A stretch of DNA of 64,000 nucleotides from Rosenbergiella metrosideri (GCF_022602565.1 NZ_JALBCV010000002.1:298677-362676); one strand, 5' to 3'. Shown: positions 23,241-34,581, counted from the stretch's first letter. The notes: generated by a model from the sequence alone, not told the origin. Numbers and translations are program-made.

Positions 23241-24590
23241 GTGAGTAATTTATCGTTAGATTTTGCGCCTGCTGAATTTCAACCTCTGGCGGCACGAATG
23301 CGTCCCACCACGCTTGACGACTATGTGGGACAGCAGCATATCCTTGCTCCCGGTAAACCCTTAGCAAAAGCTATCAAAGCAGGTCAGCTGCATTCGATGA
23401 TCCTCTGGGGCCCGCCCGGTACAGGGAAGACCACGCTGGCGGAGATTATGGCGTTTTACGCGCAGGCGCAGGTTTCGCGGGTTTCAGCGGTGACTTCTGG
23501 TATCAAGGAAATCCGTGAGGCGATCGAACTCGCCCGTATTAATCGCCAATCTGGCCAGCGTACCATTCTCTTTGTCGACGAGGTCCACCGCTTTAACAAA
23601 AGCCAACAGGATGCGTTTCTCCCGCATATTGAAGATGGCACCATCACCTTTATTGGCGCGACCACGGAGAATCCCTCGTTCGAATTAAATTCGGCATTGT
23701 TGTCGCGCGCGCGGGTTTATTTACTGAAATCGCTGACGCTTGCAGAAGTTGAAGCCATTCTCGACCAAGCGATGGCAGATTCTGAACGTGGCTTGGCGGG
23801 ACAAAACCTTTATTTGCCTGATACCACCCGAAAGATGATAGCAGAGCTGGTCAATGGTGATGCGCGTCGCGCACTGAATACCTTAGAGATGATGGCAGAT
23901 ATGGCCGAAGAATCATCGCAAGGCCAGCGACTGCTCACGCCGGAACTCCTCACGGAGATTGCCGGCGAGCGCAGTGCGCGGTTTGATAATAAGGGCGACC
24001 GTTTCTATGATCTTATTTCTGCCGTGCATAAGTCCGTGCGCGGATCGTCACCGGACGCAGCGCTCTATTGGTATGCCCGCATCATCACGGCGGGGGGTGA
24101 CCCGCTTTATGTGGCTCGCCGCCTGTTAGCGATCGCGTCTGAGGATGTCGGTAATGCCGATCCACGTGGGATGCAAGTGGCCATAGCGGCCTGGGATTGT
24201 TATACCCGTGTTGGACCCGCCGAAGGGGAAAGGGCAATCGCTCAAGCGCTGGTTTATCTGGCCTGTGCGCCGAAAAGTAATGCCGTCTATAACGCCTTTA
24301 ATCAAGCGATGCACGATGCTCGTCATTCGCCAGACTACGACGTGCCTGACCATCTCCGTAATGCGCCCACGGCGTTAATGAAAGAGATGGGGCTAAAAAA
24401 AGAGTATCGTTACGCTCACGATGAACCCCACGCCTATGCGGCCGGTGAGAACTATTTTCCGCCAGAAATGGCAGACAAACGGTACTATCAGCCTACCTCC
24501 CGGGGATTAGAAGCGAAAATTGCTGAAAAACTCGCCTGGCTTACTGAACAGGATCATAATAGTCCGACAAAACGCTACCGCAGCAATTAA
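23241..24590 (+). CDS. rarA: Replication-associated recombination protein A (AAA+ ATPase)
   Basis: RarA (MgsA) acts at stalled replication forks, related to eukaryotic WRNIP1 and to clamp-loader subunits. The 449 residues (E. coli 447) carry Walker [10 protein letters not shown] (about 57-65), Walker [13 protein letters not shown], sensor ATTENPSFE, arginine finger region LLSRARVY and the C-terminal tetramerisation domain ([15 protein letters not shown] onward). It lies directly behind lolA, as in E. coli, and ahead of serS. Confidence 0.96.
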   Translation: MSNLSLDFAPAEFQPLAARMRPTTLDDYVGQQHILAPGKPLAKAIKAGQLHSMILWGPPGTGKTTLAEIMAFYAQAQVSRVSAVTSGIKEIREAIELARINRQSGQRTILFVDEVHRFNKSQQDAFLPHIEDGTITFIGATTENPSFELNSALLSRARVYLLKSLTLAEVEAILDQAMADSERGLAGQNLYLPDTTRKMIAELVNGDARRALNTLEMMADMAEESSQGQRLLTPELLTEIAGERSARFDNKGDRFYDLISAVHKSVRGSSPDAALYWYARIITAGGDPLYVARRLLAIASEDVGNADPRGMQVAIAAWDCYTRVGPAEGERAIAQALVYLACAPKSNAVYNAFNQAMHDARHSPDYDVPDHLRNAPTALMKEMGLKKEYRYAHDEPHAYAAGENYFPPEMADKRYYQPTSRGLEAKIAEKLAWLTEQDHNSPTKRYRSN

Positions 24591-25958
<1,368 letters not shown>

Positions 25959-25974
25959 CGCGCCGCTGTATAAG

Positions 25975-26005
25975 AAGCTCCACCCGTCAAGGTGGAGCTT
26001 TTTTT
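25975..26005 (+). terminator. Terminator of serS
   Basis: A 10-bp stem (AAGCTCCACC / GGTGGAGCTT), 6-base loop and seven T in the RNA sense direction directly after the stem. Classic Rho-independent form. Confidence 0.92.
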
Positions 26006-26108
26006 ATGCCGAAACAAAAAGTGCCTTCGACACTTTCCCTCAATTGACTTTGCCGTAATCCCTGCCATTATTCGCTCACTTTTATTCTTCTGAGTTATTC
26101 CAACCATC

Positions 26109-27269
26109 ATGTCGGCGCTATCACGTCCAGTTATTCTGCTATTAAGTGGCTTGCTACTTTTAACGGTGTGTATTGCTGTGCTCAATACACAGATCCCGCT
26201 TTGGCTCTCCCATGAGTCATGGTCAACCTTGCAAATCGGATTAATCAGCTCAGCTTTTTTCACCGGTAATCTCACCGGGACCCTTTTTGCGGGTAAATTG
26301 ATCAATCGTTTGGGGTTCAACCGTAGCTACTACCTAGCCACTGCGGTTTTCGCGATAGCGACATTAGTCCTCGTCTTTAGTCACGCTTTCGAGAGCTGGG
26401 CATTTTGGCGTTTTATCGCCGGTAATGGTTGTGCCTTACTCTGGGTGATAGTAGAGAGCGCATTACTCTGCTCTGGTACGCTATCCAACCGCGGACGTCT
26501 GCTTGCCGCGTATATGATTGTCTATTATCTCGGGACGGTACTAGGGCAGCTCTTTATCAGTGCAATGCCACTCTCGGTTACCGATCTGGTTCCAGCGTTA
26601 GTTACCCTGATGATGCTCGCGATTCTTCCGTTGTTATTTGTCGCGGTGACCGCAGGCGAAGCGGAAGAGGCACTGGAGACACCAAAACAACCGGGTGTAA
26701 TGAAGATGTTTTTCCGCCGTCAATCTCGTTTGGGGATCAATGGTTGCATTATTTCTGGTGTGGTGTTGGGATCACTTTATGGGCTAATGCCACTCTATCT
26801 TTCCCATAAGGGCATGAGCGACAGTAATGTTGGCTACTGGATGGCGCTATTAATCAGCGCTGGGATTATCGCGCAGTGGCCATTAGGGAAATTAGCTGAC
26901 CGTTACGGACGGTTATTGGTCTTGCGTGTACAAGTATTTGTGGTGATTATGGCGGCAATTGCTATGTTGATGAATGCCTCCTTGGTCGCTGGATTATTTA
27001 TTCTTGGCAGTGCAGGATTTACCCTATACCCGGTGGCGATGGCGTGGGCTTGTGAAAAGGTGAGTAAGAGTGAGCTTATTCCGATGAATCAGGCATTACT
27101 GCTGAGTTATACCGCGGGGAGCCTAGCGGGCCCGGCAATCACTTCATTACTGATGGAGACGTGGTCAGATAACATCTTGTTTGTGATGATTGCCATCGTC
27201 TCATTCGTCTATCTGATGATGCTGCTGCGTAAAACCGATCAACAAGCGACGCCCATCGCTCACGCATAA
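26109..27269 (+). CDS. ycaD: Major-facilitator transporter YcaD
   Basis: Twelve-helix inner-membrane transporter of unknown substrate. The 386 residues (E. coli 382) have the N-terminal [19 protein letters not shown] helix, the family segments [35 protein letters not shown] and the loop 8-9 motif [14 protein letters not shown]. In E. coli dmsABC lie before ycaD and pflA, pflB and focA between ycaD and ycaO; here ycaD follows serS and faces ycaO directly. Confidence 0.94.
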   Translation: MSALSRPVILLLSGLLLLTVCIAVLNTQIPLWLSHESWSTLQIGLISSAFFTGNLTGTLFAGKLINRLGFNRSYYLATAVFAIATLVLVFSHAFESWAFWRFIAGNGCALLWVIVESALLCSGTLSNRGRLLAAYMIVYYLGTVLGQLFISAMPLSVTDLVPALVTLMMLAILPLLFVAVTAGEAEEALETPKQPGVMKMFFRRQSRLGINGCIISGVVLGSLYGLMPLYLSHKGMSDSNVGYWMALLISAGIIAQWPLGKLADRYGRLLVLRVQVFVVIMAAIAMLMNASLVAGLFILGSAGFTLYPVAMAWACEKVSKSELIPMNQALLLSYTAGSLAGPAITSLLMETWSDNILFVMIAIVSFVYLMMLLRKTDQQATPIAHA

Positions 27270-27298
27270 AAAAGGCCTCATTCGAGGCCTTATTCATT
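27267..27298. terminator. Bidirectional terminator between ycaD and ycaO
   Basis: An 8-bp stem (AAGGCCTC / GAGGCCTT) with ATTC loop, flanked by an A-run that gives a U-tract for ycaO and by TTATTCATTT for ycaD. The A-run starts in the ycaD stop codon. Confidence 0.88.
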
Positions 27299-27306
27299 TC
27301 AGCGAG

Positions 27307-29067
27307 TTAGCCTTGCGCATGTTGGCGTTTGGCGGCTTGTAACTTTTCGTAAGCCGCTAACAACGATTGATGTCCAGGGAACGCCGTCAATGCCGCATCG
27401 ACGGCTTGTAATCCATAAAACGGCGCTTCACCGCTTACGGCGGCTGAGGCGGCCTCAACCGTTTCTGCACCATACATTTTGTTGAAGGCATTAAGGTAGT
27501 CGACAGCATGGCGATCTTCTTCCAAGGCCAGCAGTAACAGGGTCTGTAGGCAACGATAGTAATTCGCACGTTCAGCACTGAATACCGAACCATTGAATTC
27601 GATCGTCCATTCCGCCCAGGTGAGTGCTTGGTCAATATCACCGCCAGCTAAAGCTAGCATCGATTTTAATTCGCCTACCCGTAGCGTAGACCACCCGTTA
27701 TCTTTACCGGTAGCAATCCCTAACAACTCACGTACGCGAGTAAAGTCATCTAGACCGTGGTCGTCCAGTGTAGAAATAAGTTCTAAGTACTCTTCCGGTT
27801 CCCATTCAGAGCCAGGTAATGACAGGATGATTTGGCGTAAATCGGCGCCCATATTATTGTTGGCTAACAACAGGTCTTCGGCAGGGTAGATATCTGACAT
27901 ACCTGGCACGATGATACGGCAGGCATAGACACCCAAGTGCTCGTAGTCGGCGATATACACTTCTTGCTGTGCCTGTTGGAAAATCGTCATTAACGTCGAG
28001 AATTCTTGCTCGGTCGAGCCCGAGAACGACCAATCAACAAACGGATAATCGGCACCATCTTTAAACATATCCCAAGAAATTAAGCCACTTGAATCGATAA
28101 AGTGGGTTTCGAGGTTGGTGTGTTCTGCCACTTCTTCATCATCGAAGGTGGGGGGGGTAAAGACATCGAGATCTTTTAAGCCTCGGCCTTGTAGCAGCTC
28201 GGTCACGGTACGTTCTAAGGCGACACCAAAATCGGGATGTGCACCAAAGGAGGCGAAGCAGGTGCCATTGCTCGGATTGAAGAGTACGACACAGATCACC
28301 GGGTATTGACCGCCTAATGACGCATCGTAAGAAAGGATTGGAAAGCCTTCCGCCTCGAGACGGGCAATCGCTTCGGTTACGCTAGGATAGCGTGCTAGCA
28401 CGTCAGCCGGAATTTCAGGCAGGCTGATCGATTCGGCGATGATTTTATTCTTCACATAGCGCTCAAAGACTTCAGACAATCCTTGGACGCGTGCCTCATT
28501 GGCGGTGTTACCGGCAGACATGCCATTAGAGACATAAAGATTGCCAATAATGTTCATAGGAATATAAACGGTCTGTAGATCAGATTGGCGAGTAAAAGGA
28601 AGGGCACAAATACCGCGCTCATGATTGCCGGATTGTAGATCAATCAAGTCCGAACCACTGAGTTCATTTTCAGGATCGTAAAATTTACGCAAGCGAGTAT
28701 CAAGGATACCGTCCGGTAACGAATCATCACTGCTTAACGGGAACCATTTTTCATCCGGATAGTGGACAAAGGGTCCGTTCGCCACTTCATCACCGAGCCA
28801 GAAGTCGGCAAAGAAATAGTTGGTGGATAAACGCTCGAAATATTCGCCTAGCGCGGACGCCAATGCTGCTTTCTTGGTTGCGCCTTTACCATTAGTAAAG
28901 CATAACGCGCAATCTTTATCACGGACGTGAACCGACCAGACATTAGGAACAGGGTTAAGCCATGAAGCTTCTTCGATAGTAAAGCCAAGCTGCTGAAGTT
29001 TATCTTGAAAACGACTGATAGAATCTTCAAGGGCGGCATCTTTGCCGGGAATAAAGGTTTGCGTCAT
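27307..29067 (-). CDS. ycaO: YcaO, accessory factor for ribosomal protein S12 methylthiolation
   Basis: Founding member of the YcaO ATP-dependent backbone-modifying fold. In E. coli it increases RimO-dependent beta-methylthiolation of Asp88 of S12; whether it modifies a peptide bond itself is unknown. The 586 residues equal the E. coli length. The YcaO domain spans about 50-400 with ATP-site segments TKKAALASALGEYFERL, NEARVQGLSEVFERYV and ERTVTELLQGRGL; the remaining C-terminal 170 residues form a TPR-like helical region ending QAAKRQHAQG. No precursor peptide, dehydrogenase or RiPP gene is near, so this is the housekeeping form rather than a natural-product cyclodehydratase. Confidence 0.95.
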   Translation of the reverse strand: MTQTFIPGKDAALEDSISRFQDKLQQLGFTIEEASWLNPVPNVWSVHVRDKDCALCFTNGKGATKKAALASALGEYFERLSTNYFFADFWLGDEVANGPFVHYPDEKWFPLSSDDSLPDGILDTRLRKFYDPENELSGSDLIDLQSGNHERGICALPFTRQSDLQTVYIPMNIIGNLYVSNGMSAGNTANEARVQGLSEVFERYVKNKIIAESISLPEIPADVLARYPSVTEAIARLEAEGFPILSYDASLGGQYPVICVVLFNPSNGTCFASFGAHPDFGVALERTVTELLQGRGLKDLDVFTPPTFDDEEVAEHTNLETHFIDSSGLISWDMFKDGADYPFVDWSFSGSTEQEFSTLMTIFQQAQQEVYIADYEHLGVYACRIIVPGMSDIYPAEDLLLANNNMGADLRQIILSLPGSEWEPEEYLELISTLDDHGLDDFTRVRELLGIATGKDNGWSTLRVGELKSMLALAGGDIDQALTWAEWTIEFNGSVFSAERANYYRCLQTLLLLALEEDRHAVDYLNAFNKMYGAETVEAASAAVSGEAPFYGLQAVDAALTAFPGHQSLLAAYEKLQAAKRQHAQG

Positions 29068-29261
29068 AGTGGCGCTCTCTGGTTAATCTAGAAATGATAG
29101 CGGCTATCATACGTTTTTTCGCTGCGAGCGGCTATCGTTGTGCGGGCTTTTCCAGCAATCTTTGTCGTTGGAGAGATTATCTATTGCAGCAATAATCTGG
29201 CAGTGATAAAACCGAAGGCTCAGCACAATTTCTTTGACAGAATAATAAAGGGTGAAGGTCA
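29068..29261. promoter_or_regulatory. Divergent ycaO-serC control region
   Basis: 194 bases with A/T-rich stretches on both sides. E. coli serC-aroA is controlled by Lrp and CRP; no confident operator or promoter could be fixed here. Confidence 0.4.
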
Positions 29262-30347
29262 ATGACGCAGGTGTTTAATTTTAGTTCCGGTCCCGCTATG
29301 TTACCGAAAGCAGTGTTAGAACAAGTTCAAACAGAACTGCTCGATTGGCAGGGGCTGGGAACCTCAGTAATGGAAATCAGCCACCGCAGTAAAGAATTTA
29401 TTGCTGTTGCCGAGACGGCAGAACAAGATCTTCGTGACTTACTTTCCATTCCTACCAACTATAAAGTTTTATTTTGTCAGGGCGGAGCGCGGGCACAATT
29501 TGCGGCTATCCCCGCTAATTTGTTAGGTTCAGCCCAACAGGCAGATTATATCGATGGGGGCTACTGGGCTCACAGTGCGATTAACGAAGCCAAGAAATTC
29601 TGTACCCCAAATGTTATCGATATCAAAACCACGGAAAAGGGTAAAGTCGCCTTACTGCCAATGAATCAATGGCAGTTATCGGATCAATCGGCCTATGTAC
29701 ACTACTGCCCGAATGAAACTATCGACGGTACCGCAATCGACGAAGAACCTGATTTTGGCGATCGTGTGGTGGTTGCTGACCTCTCATCGACCATTCTTTC
29801 TCGTCCTCTCGATATCAGCCGCTATGGCGTTATCTATGCAGGCGCTCAAAAAAATATCGGCCCAGCAGGCTTAACCCTCGTCATTGTTCGTGAAGATCTG
29901 TTAGATAAGACCCTTCAGCAGTTCCCGTCGGTTTTAGACTTTAAAACCTTAGCGGACAACGATTCGATGTTTAATACCCCGCCAACTTTTGCTTGGTATT
30001 TATCGGGTCTGGTTTTCAAATGGCTTAAAGCACAGGGCGGTATTGAGGCGATGGCCAAGCAAAACCAAGCTAAGGCTGACTTGCTCTATGGCACCATTGA
30101 TCGCAGCGATTTCTATCGTAACAATGTTATTGCGCGTAACCGTTCTAAAATGAACGTTCCTTTCCAACTGGCTGATGCGACGCTTGATAAATTGTTCTTA
30201 GACGAGTCCCTAGCCGCGGGCTTGCATGCGCTAAAAGGACACCGTGCTGTCGGCGGAATGCGCGCATCGATTTATAATGCAATGCCGCTAGAAGGCGTTC
30301 AAGCGTTGACGAGCTTTATGCAAGATTTCGCACAGCGTCACGGTTAA
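29262..30347 (+). CDS. serC: Phosphoserine aminotransferase
   Basis: PLP enzyme that makes 3-phosphoserine (serine pathway) and 4-phosphohydroxythreonine (pyridoxal phosphate pathway). The 361 residues (E. coli 362) contain [11 protein letters not shown] at the N-terminus, [18 protein letters not shown] and the PLP lysine in [12 protein letters not shown] near residue 196. GGTGAAGGTC precedes the ATG. aroA follows after 45 bases, the same mixed-function serC-aroA operon as in E. coli. Confidence 0.97.
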   Translation: MTQVFNFSSGPAMLPKAVLEQVQTELLDWQGLGTSVMEISHRSKEFIAVAETAEQDLRDLLSIPTNYKVLFCQGGARAQFAAIPANLLGSAQQADYIDGGYWAHSAINEAKKFCTPNVIDIKTTEKGKVALLPMNQWQLSDQSAYVHYCPNETIDGTAIDEEPDFGDRVVVADLSSTILSRPLDISRYGVIYAGAQKNIGPAGLTLVIVREDLLDKTLQQFPSVLDFKTLADNDSMFNTPPTFAWYLSGLVFKWLKAQGGIEAMAKQNQAKADLLYGTIDRSDFYRNNVIARNRSKMNVPFQLADATLDKLFLDESLAAGLHALKGHRAVGGMRASIYNAMPLEGVQALTSFMQDFAQRHG

Positions 30348-30392
30348 TTTTCACCATCACACTTTCTTCGCACTAGCGAGGAAAGTGGTTAT

Positions 30393-31685
30393 ATGAGTAT
30401 CTTAATGCAATCTTTGACTTTACAACCTATCTCCCACGTTAGCGGGACAGTAAACCTTCCGGGTTCCAAGAGCGTCTCCAATCGTGCACTGCTGCTAGCT
30501 GCGATGGCACAGGGTACAACACGGTTAACTAACTTACTAGACAGTGACGATATCCGTCATATGCTCACGGCATTAACCGCACTGGGGGTAAAATATCAGC
30601 TCTCAGACGATCGAACCGTCTGTACCCTGACGGGCATCGGCGGTCCACTACAAAGTCGTGAACCACTGGAACTGTTTTTAGGCAATGCGGGTACTGCTAT
30701 TCGTCCTCTGGCGGCAGCGCTTTCTCTCGCAGAAAACGACATAGTGTTAACCGGTGAACCAAGAATGAAAGAGCGACCTATCGGTCATTTAGTCGATGCC
30801 CTGCGGGAAGGCGGCGCGACGATCTCTTATCTCGAAAATGAACACTACCCACCTATCCGCCTGCAGGGCTGTTTCAAGGGCGGTAACCTTAGTGTTGATG
30901 GATCGGTATCCAGCCAGTTTCTGACCTCACTCCTTATGGCGGCCCCGTTAACGCAAGGTGAAACGGTGATTACTATTAAGGGTGAGTTGGTCTCCAAACC
31001 CTATATTGATATTACGCTCGATTTAATGGCTTCATTCGGTGTAACCGTCGAGAACCAAAATTACCAACGCTTTATCGTACAAGGCCAACAACAGTACCAA
31101 GCGCCGGGTGAAATCTTGGTAGAGGGTGATGCCTCTTCGGCGTCCTATTTCTTAGCAGCTGCCGCAATTCGTGGTGGAACGGTTAAAGTTACCGGCATTG
31201 GCCGTAACAGTGTGCAGGGTGATGTGAAGTTCGCCGAGGTGCTCGAGAAAATGGGCGCAACCGTCGAATGGGGTGATGACTTTATTGCTTGCACCGGCGC
31301 GCCCCTTAAGGCGGTGACAATGGATATGAACCATATCCCGGATGCAGCCATGACAATTGCTACCGCCGCACTCTTTGCGCAAGGTACCACCACTATGACC
31401 AATATCTATAACTGGCGGGTGAAAGAGACGGACCGTTTGTTTGCGATGGCGACAGAATTGCGTAAAGTCGGAGCAGAAGTCATTGAAGGGGAGGATTACA
31501 TTACTATCACCCCGCCAAGTCAGTTACACCATGCTGAAATTGAGACCTATAACGACCACCGCATGGCAATGTGCTTCTCCTTGGTGGCACTCTCCGATAC
31601 GCCAGTCACGATTCTCGACCCAGGTTGTACGGCGAAGACATTCCCTGATTATTTTGACCGACTCAAGTCGATCAGCCAGTTCTGA
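30393..31685 (+). CDS. aroA: 3-phosphoshikimate 1-carboxyvinyltransferase (EPSP synthase)
   Basis: Joins phosphoenolpyruvate to shikimate-3-phosphate in aromatic amino-acid synthesis. The 430 residues show [16 protein letters not shown] (substrate lysine near 26), [33 protein letters not shown] and the C-terminal [16 protein letters not shown]. It is class I by these motifs. The ATG at 30393 is preferred because GAGGAAAG lies eight bases upstream; E. coli AroA begins at the position of the internal ATG at 30405 (MQSLTLQP), so the extra four residues are uncertain. It ends the serC-aroA operon with a clear terminator. Confidence 0.96.
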   Translation: MSILMQSLTLQPISHVSGTVNLPGSKSVSNRALLLAAMAQGTTRLTNLLDSDDIRHMLTALTALGVKYQLSDDRTVCTLTGIGGPLQSREPLELFLGNAGTAIRPLAAALSLAENDIVLTGEPRMKERPIGHLVDALREGGATISYLENEHYPPIRLQGCFKGGNLSVDGSVSSQFLTSLLMAAPLTQGETVITIKGELVSKPYIDITLDLMASFGVTVENQNYQRFIVQGQQQYQAPGEILVEGDASSASYFLAAAAIRGGTVKVTGIGRNSVQGDVKFAEVLEKMGATVEWGDDFIACTGAPLKAVTMDMNHIPDAAMTIATAALFAQGTTTMTNIYNWRVKETDRLFAMATELRKVGAEVIEGEDYITITPPSQLHHAEIETYNDHRMAMCFSLVALSDTPVTILDPGCTAKTFPDYFDRLKSISQF

Positions 31686-31694
31686 TAATTATTC

Positions 31695-31723
31695 AAGCGA
31701 GCATTTAAGCTCGCTTTTTTTTT
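31695..31723 (+). terminator. Terminator of serC-aroA
   Basis: An 8-bp stem (AAGCGAGC / GCTCGCTT), 6-base loop and nine T. It lies ten bases after the aroA stop and isolates the following gene. Confidence 0.92.
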
Positions 31724-31743
31724 GCTTACAGGTGATGAGGTTA

Positions 31744-33366
31744 ATGATGCAACGTAAAATGCTCTCTATGTCAATCATGGCGCTACTAGGCCTAGGTACG
31801 CTGACGATGGCCGACGCGGCGGTTGTGCCAGCGGGGACGACACTCGCAGACCAGCAACAGATTACACGGGGGAATGGTTCGGATCCTGCGACGCTCGATC
31901 CGCAACTGGCTGAGAGCAACGAAGCGTTTAATATTATTCTTGATAGCTTTGCGGGCGTTGTGGCTCTAGACAGCGAAGGGAAGGTGCATCCAGAGCTAGC
32001 AGAGAGGTGGGACAATCAAGATAATAAAGTATGGACCTTCCATCTGCGCCCAGGGCTTACATGGTCTAATGGTCAACCGATTACCGCTGATGATCTGGTC
32101 TATAGCTGGCAGAGACTAGCGGATCCGAAAACGGCTTCACCTTATCAATCTTATATTAGTGCCGTACATCTGCTGAATGCTGATGCGGTGATAAGTGGTA
32201 AGCTTCCTCCTTCTGCATTAGGCGTGAAAGCAATCGACCCGCAGACTTTCCAAGTCACACTTTCTCAGCCTGTTTCGTGGTTTCTACAAGCAGCAGCCTC
32301 ACCGAGTTTTTTCCCGGTAAATAAAAAGGTCGTTGCTCAATTCGATGATCAATGGACTCAACCCGCCAACATTGTGGTCAGTGGTGCGTTTAAACCGAAT
32401 AAGTGGGTGATAAATGAACGCTTCGTCTCCGTCCGAAATCCACATTACTGGAATAACAAGACGACTGTTATTAATCAAGTCACTTATCTGCCTATCGCGG
32501 AGCCTTCTGCGACCTTGAATCGCTATCAAAGTGGTGAAATTGATATAACCGACACTATTCCAACCGTTAATTTTGCACAGATCAAAAAAACGATCCCCGA
32601 GCAAATCAAACAAACGCCTCTGCTCGGCGTCTATGAATATTGGTTCAATATGAATAAGCCGCCATTTAACGACCCGCGGGTGCGTATGGCGCTTAATTTA
32701 TCCGTCGACAAATCGATCATCACGGATAAAATTTTAGGAATGGGGCAAAAACCGGCGTGGACGCTGATGCCTTTACAGATTGGCGGAGAGACCTATCAAC
32801 CTACCGACATTGCAAAATGGACGCCTGCTCAGCGTATTGCTCAAGCGAAGAAATTATTAGCAGAAGCGGGATTTAGCGCCGAGAAGCCGTTAAAAGCAGA
32901 GTTGCTTTATAATACCTCCCAAGATCATTTAAAGATTGCGATTGCCTTAAGCTCAATGTGGAAAAAGAATTTGGGCGCGCAAATCACGATGCGTAATCAA
33001 GAGTGGAAAACGCTGATCCAGACTCAACATAGCGGCGATTTTCAACTGATTCGTCAATCTTGGCTCGCGGATTATGACGCGCCACCGACATTTTTGAATA
33101 ATTTTATGACCGGTAATACGCAGAACGATGGCAAATACACGAACGCTGATTATGATAAGCTCGTTAATGCGGCGGCGGCAGAAATTAATCCCGCTAAAGC
33201 CAAGGCAGATTATCAACAAGCGTTAGATATTTTAAGTCACGATGTGCCAGCCGTGCCGTTGTATTATTATGTTCAAAATATACTGGTAAAACCTTGGGTA
33301 GGCGGAGTGTCGGTGAGTCGTTTAGGTTTCTATAAAACGCAAGACATGTATATTCGTAAGCATTAA
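31744..33366 (+). CDS. Periplasmic peptide-binding protein, MppA/OppA-like, without its own permease
   Basis: Family 5 solute-binding protein for peptides. The 540-residue precursor has a signal peptide (about residues 1-26, ending ADAA) and family segments NGSDPATLDPQ, WTFHLRPGLTWSNGQPITADDLVYSWQRL, NRYQSGEIDIT, NDPRVRMALNLSVDK, LLYNTSQDHLKIAIA, NQEWKTLI and the ending KTQDMYIRKH. The aspartate in LADYDAP corresponds to the OppA residue that holds the peptide N-terminus. Pieces such as GMGQKPAWTLMP and TPLLGVYEYWFN look closer to E. coli MppA (murein tripeptide binder) than to OppA, so the ligand is uncertain. No oppBCDF genes are adjacent; it would have to borrow a permease. Start: ATG 31744 or 31747 behind GATGAGG; a longer frame overlapping aroA is rejected. 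E. coli has ycaL at this junction instead. Confidence 0.88.
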   Translation: MMQRKMLSMSIMALLGLGTLTMADAAVVPAGTTLADQQQITRGNGSDPATLDPQLAESNEAFNIILDSFAGVVALDSEGKVHPELAERWDNQDNKVWTFHLRPGLTWSNGQPITADDLVYSWQRLADPKTASPYQSYISAVHLLNADAVISGKLPPSALGVKAIDPQTFQVTLSQPVSWFLQAAASPSFFPVNKKVVAQFDDQWTQPANIVVSGAFKPNKWVINERFVSVRNPHYWNNKTTVINQVTYLPIAEPSATLNRYQSGEIDITDTIPTVNFAQIKKTIPEQIKQTPLLGVYEYWFNMNKPPFNDPRVRMALNLSVDKSIITDKILGMGQKPAWTLMPLQIGGETYQPTDIAKWTPAQRIAQAKKLLAEAGFSAEKPLKAELLYNTSQDHLKIAIALSSMWKKNLGAQITMRNQEWKTLIQTQHSGDFQLIRQSWLADYDAPPTFLNNFMTGNTQNDGKYTNADYDKLVNAAAAEINPAKAKADYQQALDILSHDVPAVPLYYYVQNILVKPWVGGVSVSRLGFYKTQDMYIRKH

Positions 33367-33367
33367 T

Positions 33368-33403
33368 AAAAAAGGCCATGGGAGAATAACGCCATGGCCT
33401 TAC
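33368..33403. terminator. Bidirectional terminator between the peptide-binding gene and the 63-residue gene
   Basis: A 10-bp stem (AAGGCCATGG / CCATGGCCTT) with a 10-base loop, an A-run on the left that gives a long U-tract for the minus-strand gene, and TTACTATTATT on the right. Confidence 0.85.
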
Positions 33404-33412
33404 TATTATTTA

Positions 33413-33604
33413 CTACTTCTTATCTTCGCCAACATAGCGTTCTTTTGCATCTTCTGCATCTTGACGAGTACTATGTTGGCTAATCAGAGTGTCAGGGTAG
33501 GGGTGATCCGCTCTTAATTCGTAGTGGCCCACTTTGTCTTCACCTTGACCATCAGATACCTCAATAACCCATGCTTTACGGGGATACGGGGGATGACCTG
33601 CCAT
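33413..33604 (-). CDS. Small hydrophilic protein of unknown function, 63 residues
   Basis: I do not recognise this protein. It starts MAGHPPYPRKAWVIEV and ends DAKERYVGEDKK. It is highly charged, has no membrane segment, signal peptide or cysteine, and its middle (GHYELRADHPYPDTLISQH) followed by TRQDAEDAKERY suggests a short beta-sheet plus one helix. Reality is supported by a perfect AGGAGG six bases before the ATG (plus-strand CCTCCT at 33611-33616) and by a strong terminator right after its stop. It is transcribed opposite to its neighbours, convergent with the peptide-binding gene and divergent from cmk. The E. coli locus, as I recall it, has no such gene. Confidence 0.75.
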   Translation of the reverse strand: MAGHPPYPRKAWVIEVSDGQGEDKVGHYELRADHPYPDTLISQHSTRQDAEDAKERYVGEDKK

Positions 33605-33772
33605 GACTCGCCTCCTAGATAGCTTGTCTCTATGATTATCGTTTGTTTTTCACATCCTTAAGTGTAGACAAGCTTATGCGTTGTGCAAGTCACCCTACTG
33701 TCAGAGGGTACTGTTTAGCTGATCAATCAGGTATACTGGCGGGATTCATTGCCAAGCAGTAAGGAGTTAGGA

Positions 33773-34447
33773 ATGACAAGCATTCCCGTCATTACCATCG
33801 ATGGTCCAAGCGGTGCAGGTAAAGGCACACTGAGTAAAGCCTTGGCTGAAAAGTTATCCTGGCATCTGCTCGATTCAGGTGCGATCTACCGCGTCTTAGC
33901 CTTAGCCGCACTCCATCACCAAGTTGATATTACCCAAGAAGACGCTCTCGTCCCTCTGGCAGCGCATCTCGACGTTAAATTTGTGGTCGAACAGCATCGT
34001 AGCCAAGTAATTCTGGAAGGCGAAGAGGTGACCGCCGCGATCCGTACGCAAGAGGTGAGCAATACAGCGTCTAAGGTTGCGGCGTTCCCTCGCGTCAGAG
34101 AGGCTCTGCTGCGCAGACAGCGGAATTTCCGTGAATTACCTGGGTTAATTGCAGACGGGCGCGACATGGGAACCGTGGTCTTCCCTGACGCACCAGTGAA
34201 AATTTTCTTGGATGCCAGTGCTGAAGAGCGAGCGGAACGCCGCCGTCAGCAGTTGCAGCAAGCAGGCGTAGATGTTAACTTTGAGCGCCTTTTAGCCGAG
34301 ACGGTTGAGCGTGACGATCGCGACCGAAATCGTGCCGTTGCACCCTTGGTTCCTGCCATTGATGCATTAGTGATTGATTCCACAGGAATTGATATCGAAA
34401 ATGTGACCGCAATGGCCCTTGAATATATTCAAAAAAAAATTGCCTAA
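33773..34447 (+). CDS. cmk: Cytidylate kinase
   Basis: Phosphorylates CMP and dCMP. The 224 residues have the P-loop [10 protein letters not shown] (about 10-19), [18 protein letters not shown], the CMP-binding segment RTQEV and [15 protein letters not shown], and the lid [20 protein letters not shown] six bases before ATG 33773 sets the start; an earlier in-frame start at 33749 would begin before this site. It lies upstream of rpsA, as in E. coli, where part of rpsA transcription starts inside cmk. Confidence 0.96.
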   Translation: MTSIPVITIDGPSGAGKGTLSKALAEKLSWHLLDSGAIYRVLALAALHHQVDITQEDALVPLAAHLDVKFVVEQHRSQVILEGEEVTAAIRTQEVSNTASKVAAFPRVREALLRRQRNFRELPGLIADGRDMGTVVFPDAPVKIFLDASAEERAERRRQQLQQAGVDVNFERLLAETVERDDRDRNRAVAPLVPAIDALVIDSTGIDIENVTAMALEYIQKKIA

Positions 34448-34526
34448 CTTCGGCGCATAATTGTGCTAAAATAAAAAGATTGCTGTAGCTTCATTCCATG
34501 GATGGTGTGAAGAATGTTAAACAACC

Positions 34527-34549
34527 CCATTAGACATGAAGTCCAATGG
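34527..34549 (+). promoter_or_regulatory. Hairpin in the rpsA leader (autogenous control element candidate)
   Basis: CCATT and GAC pair with GTC and AATGG across an ATGAA loop with one A/C mismatch. The rpsA start codon has no Shine-Dalgarno sequence (upstream CTAAGATTATCAAT), as in E. coli, where folded leader hairpins bring in the ribosome and free S1 represses its own synthesis. A second weaker hairpin (CTTCA / TGAAG) lies upstream near 34488-34512. Confidence 0.6.
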
Positions 34550-34581
34550 ACGTTAAATTGAAGAATCCTAAGATTATCAAT

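Noticed and set aside
27307-29067. YcaO as part of a thiazole/oxazole natural-product cluster
   Set aside because: No precursor peptide, dehydrogenase or transporter is adjacent, and length and context match the housekeeping E. coli YcaO.
31441-31743. Extension of the peptide-binding ORF back into aroA
   Set aside because: The extra residues are read out of frame from aroA and cross its terminator; signal peptide and ribosome binding site support 31744 or 31747.
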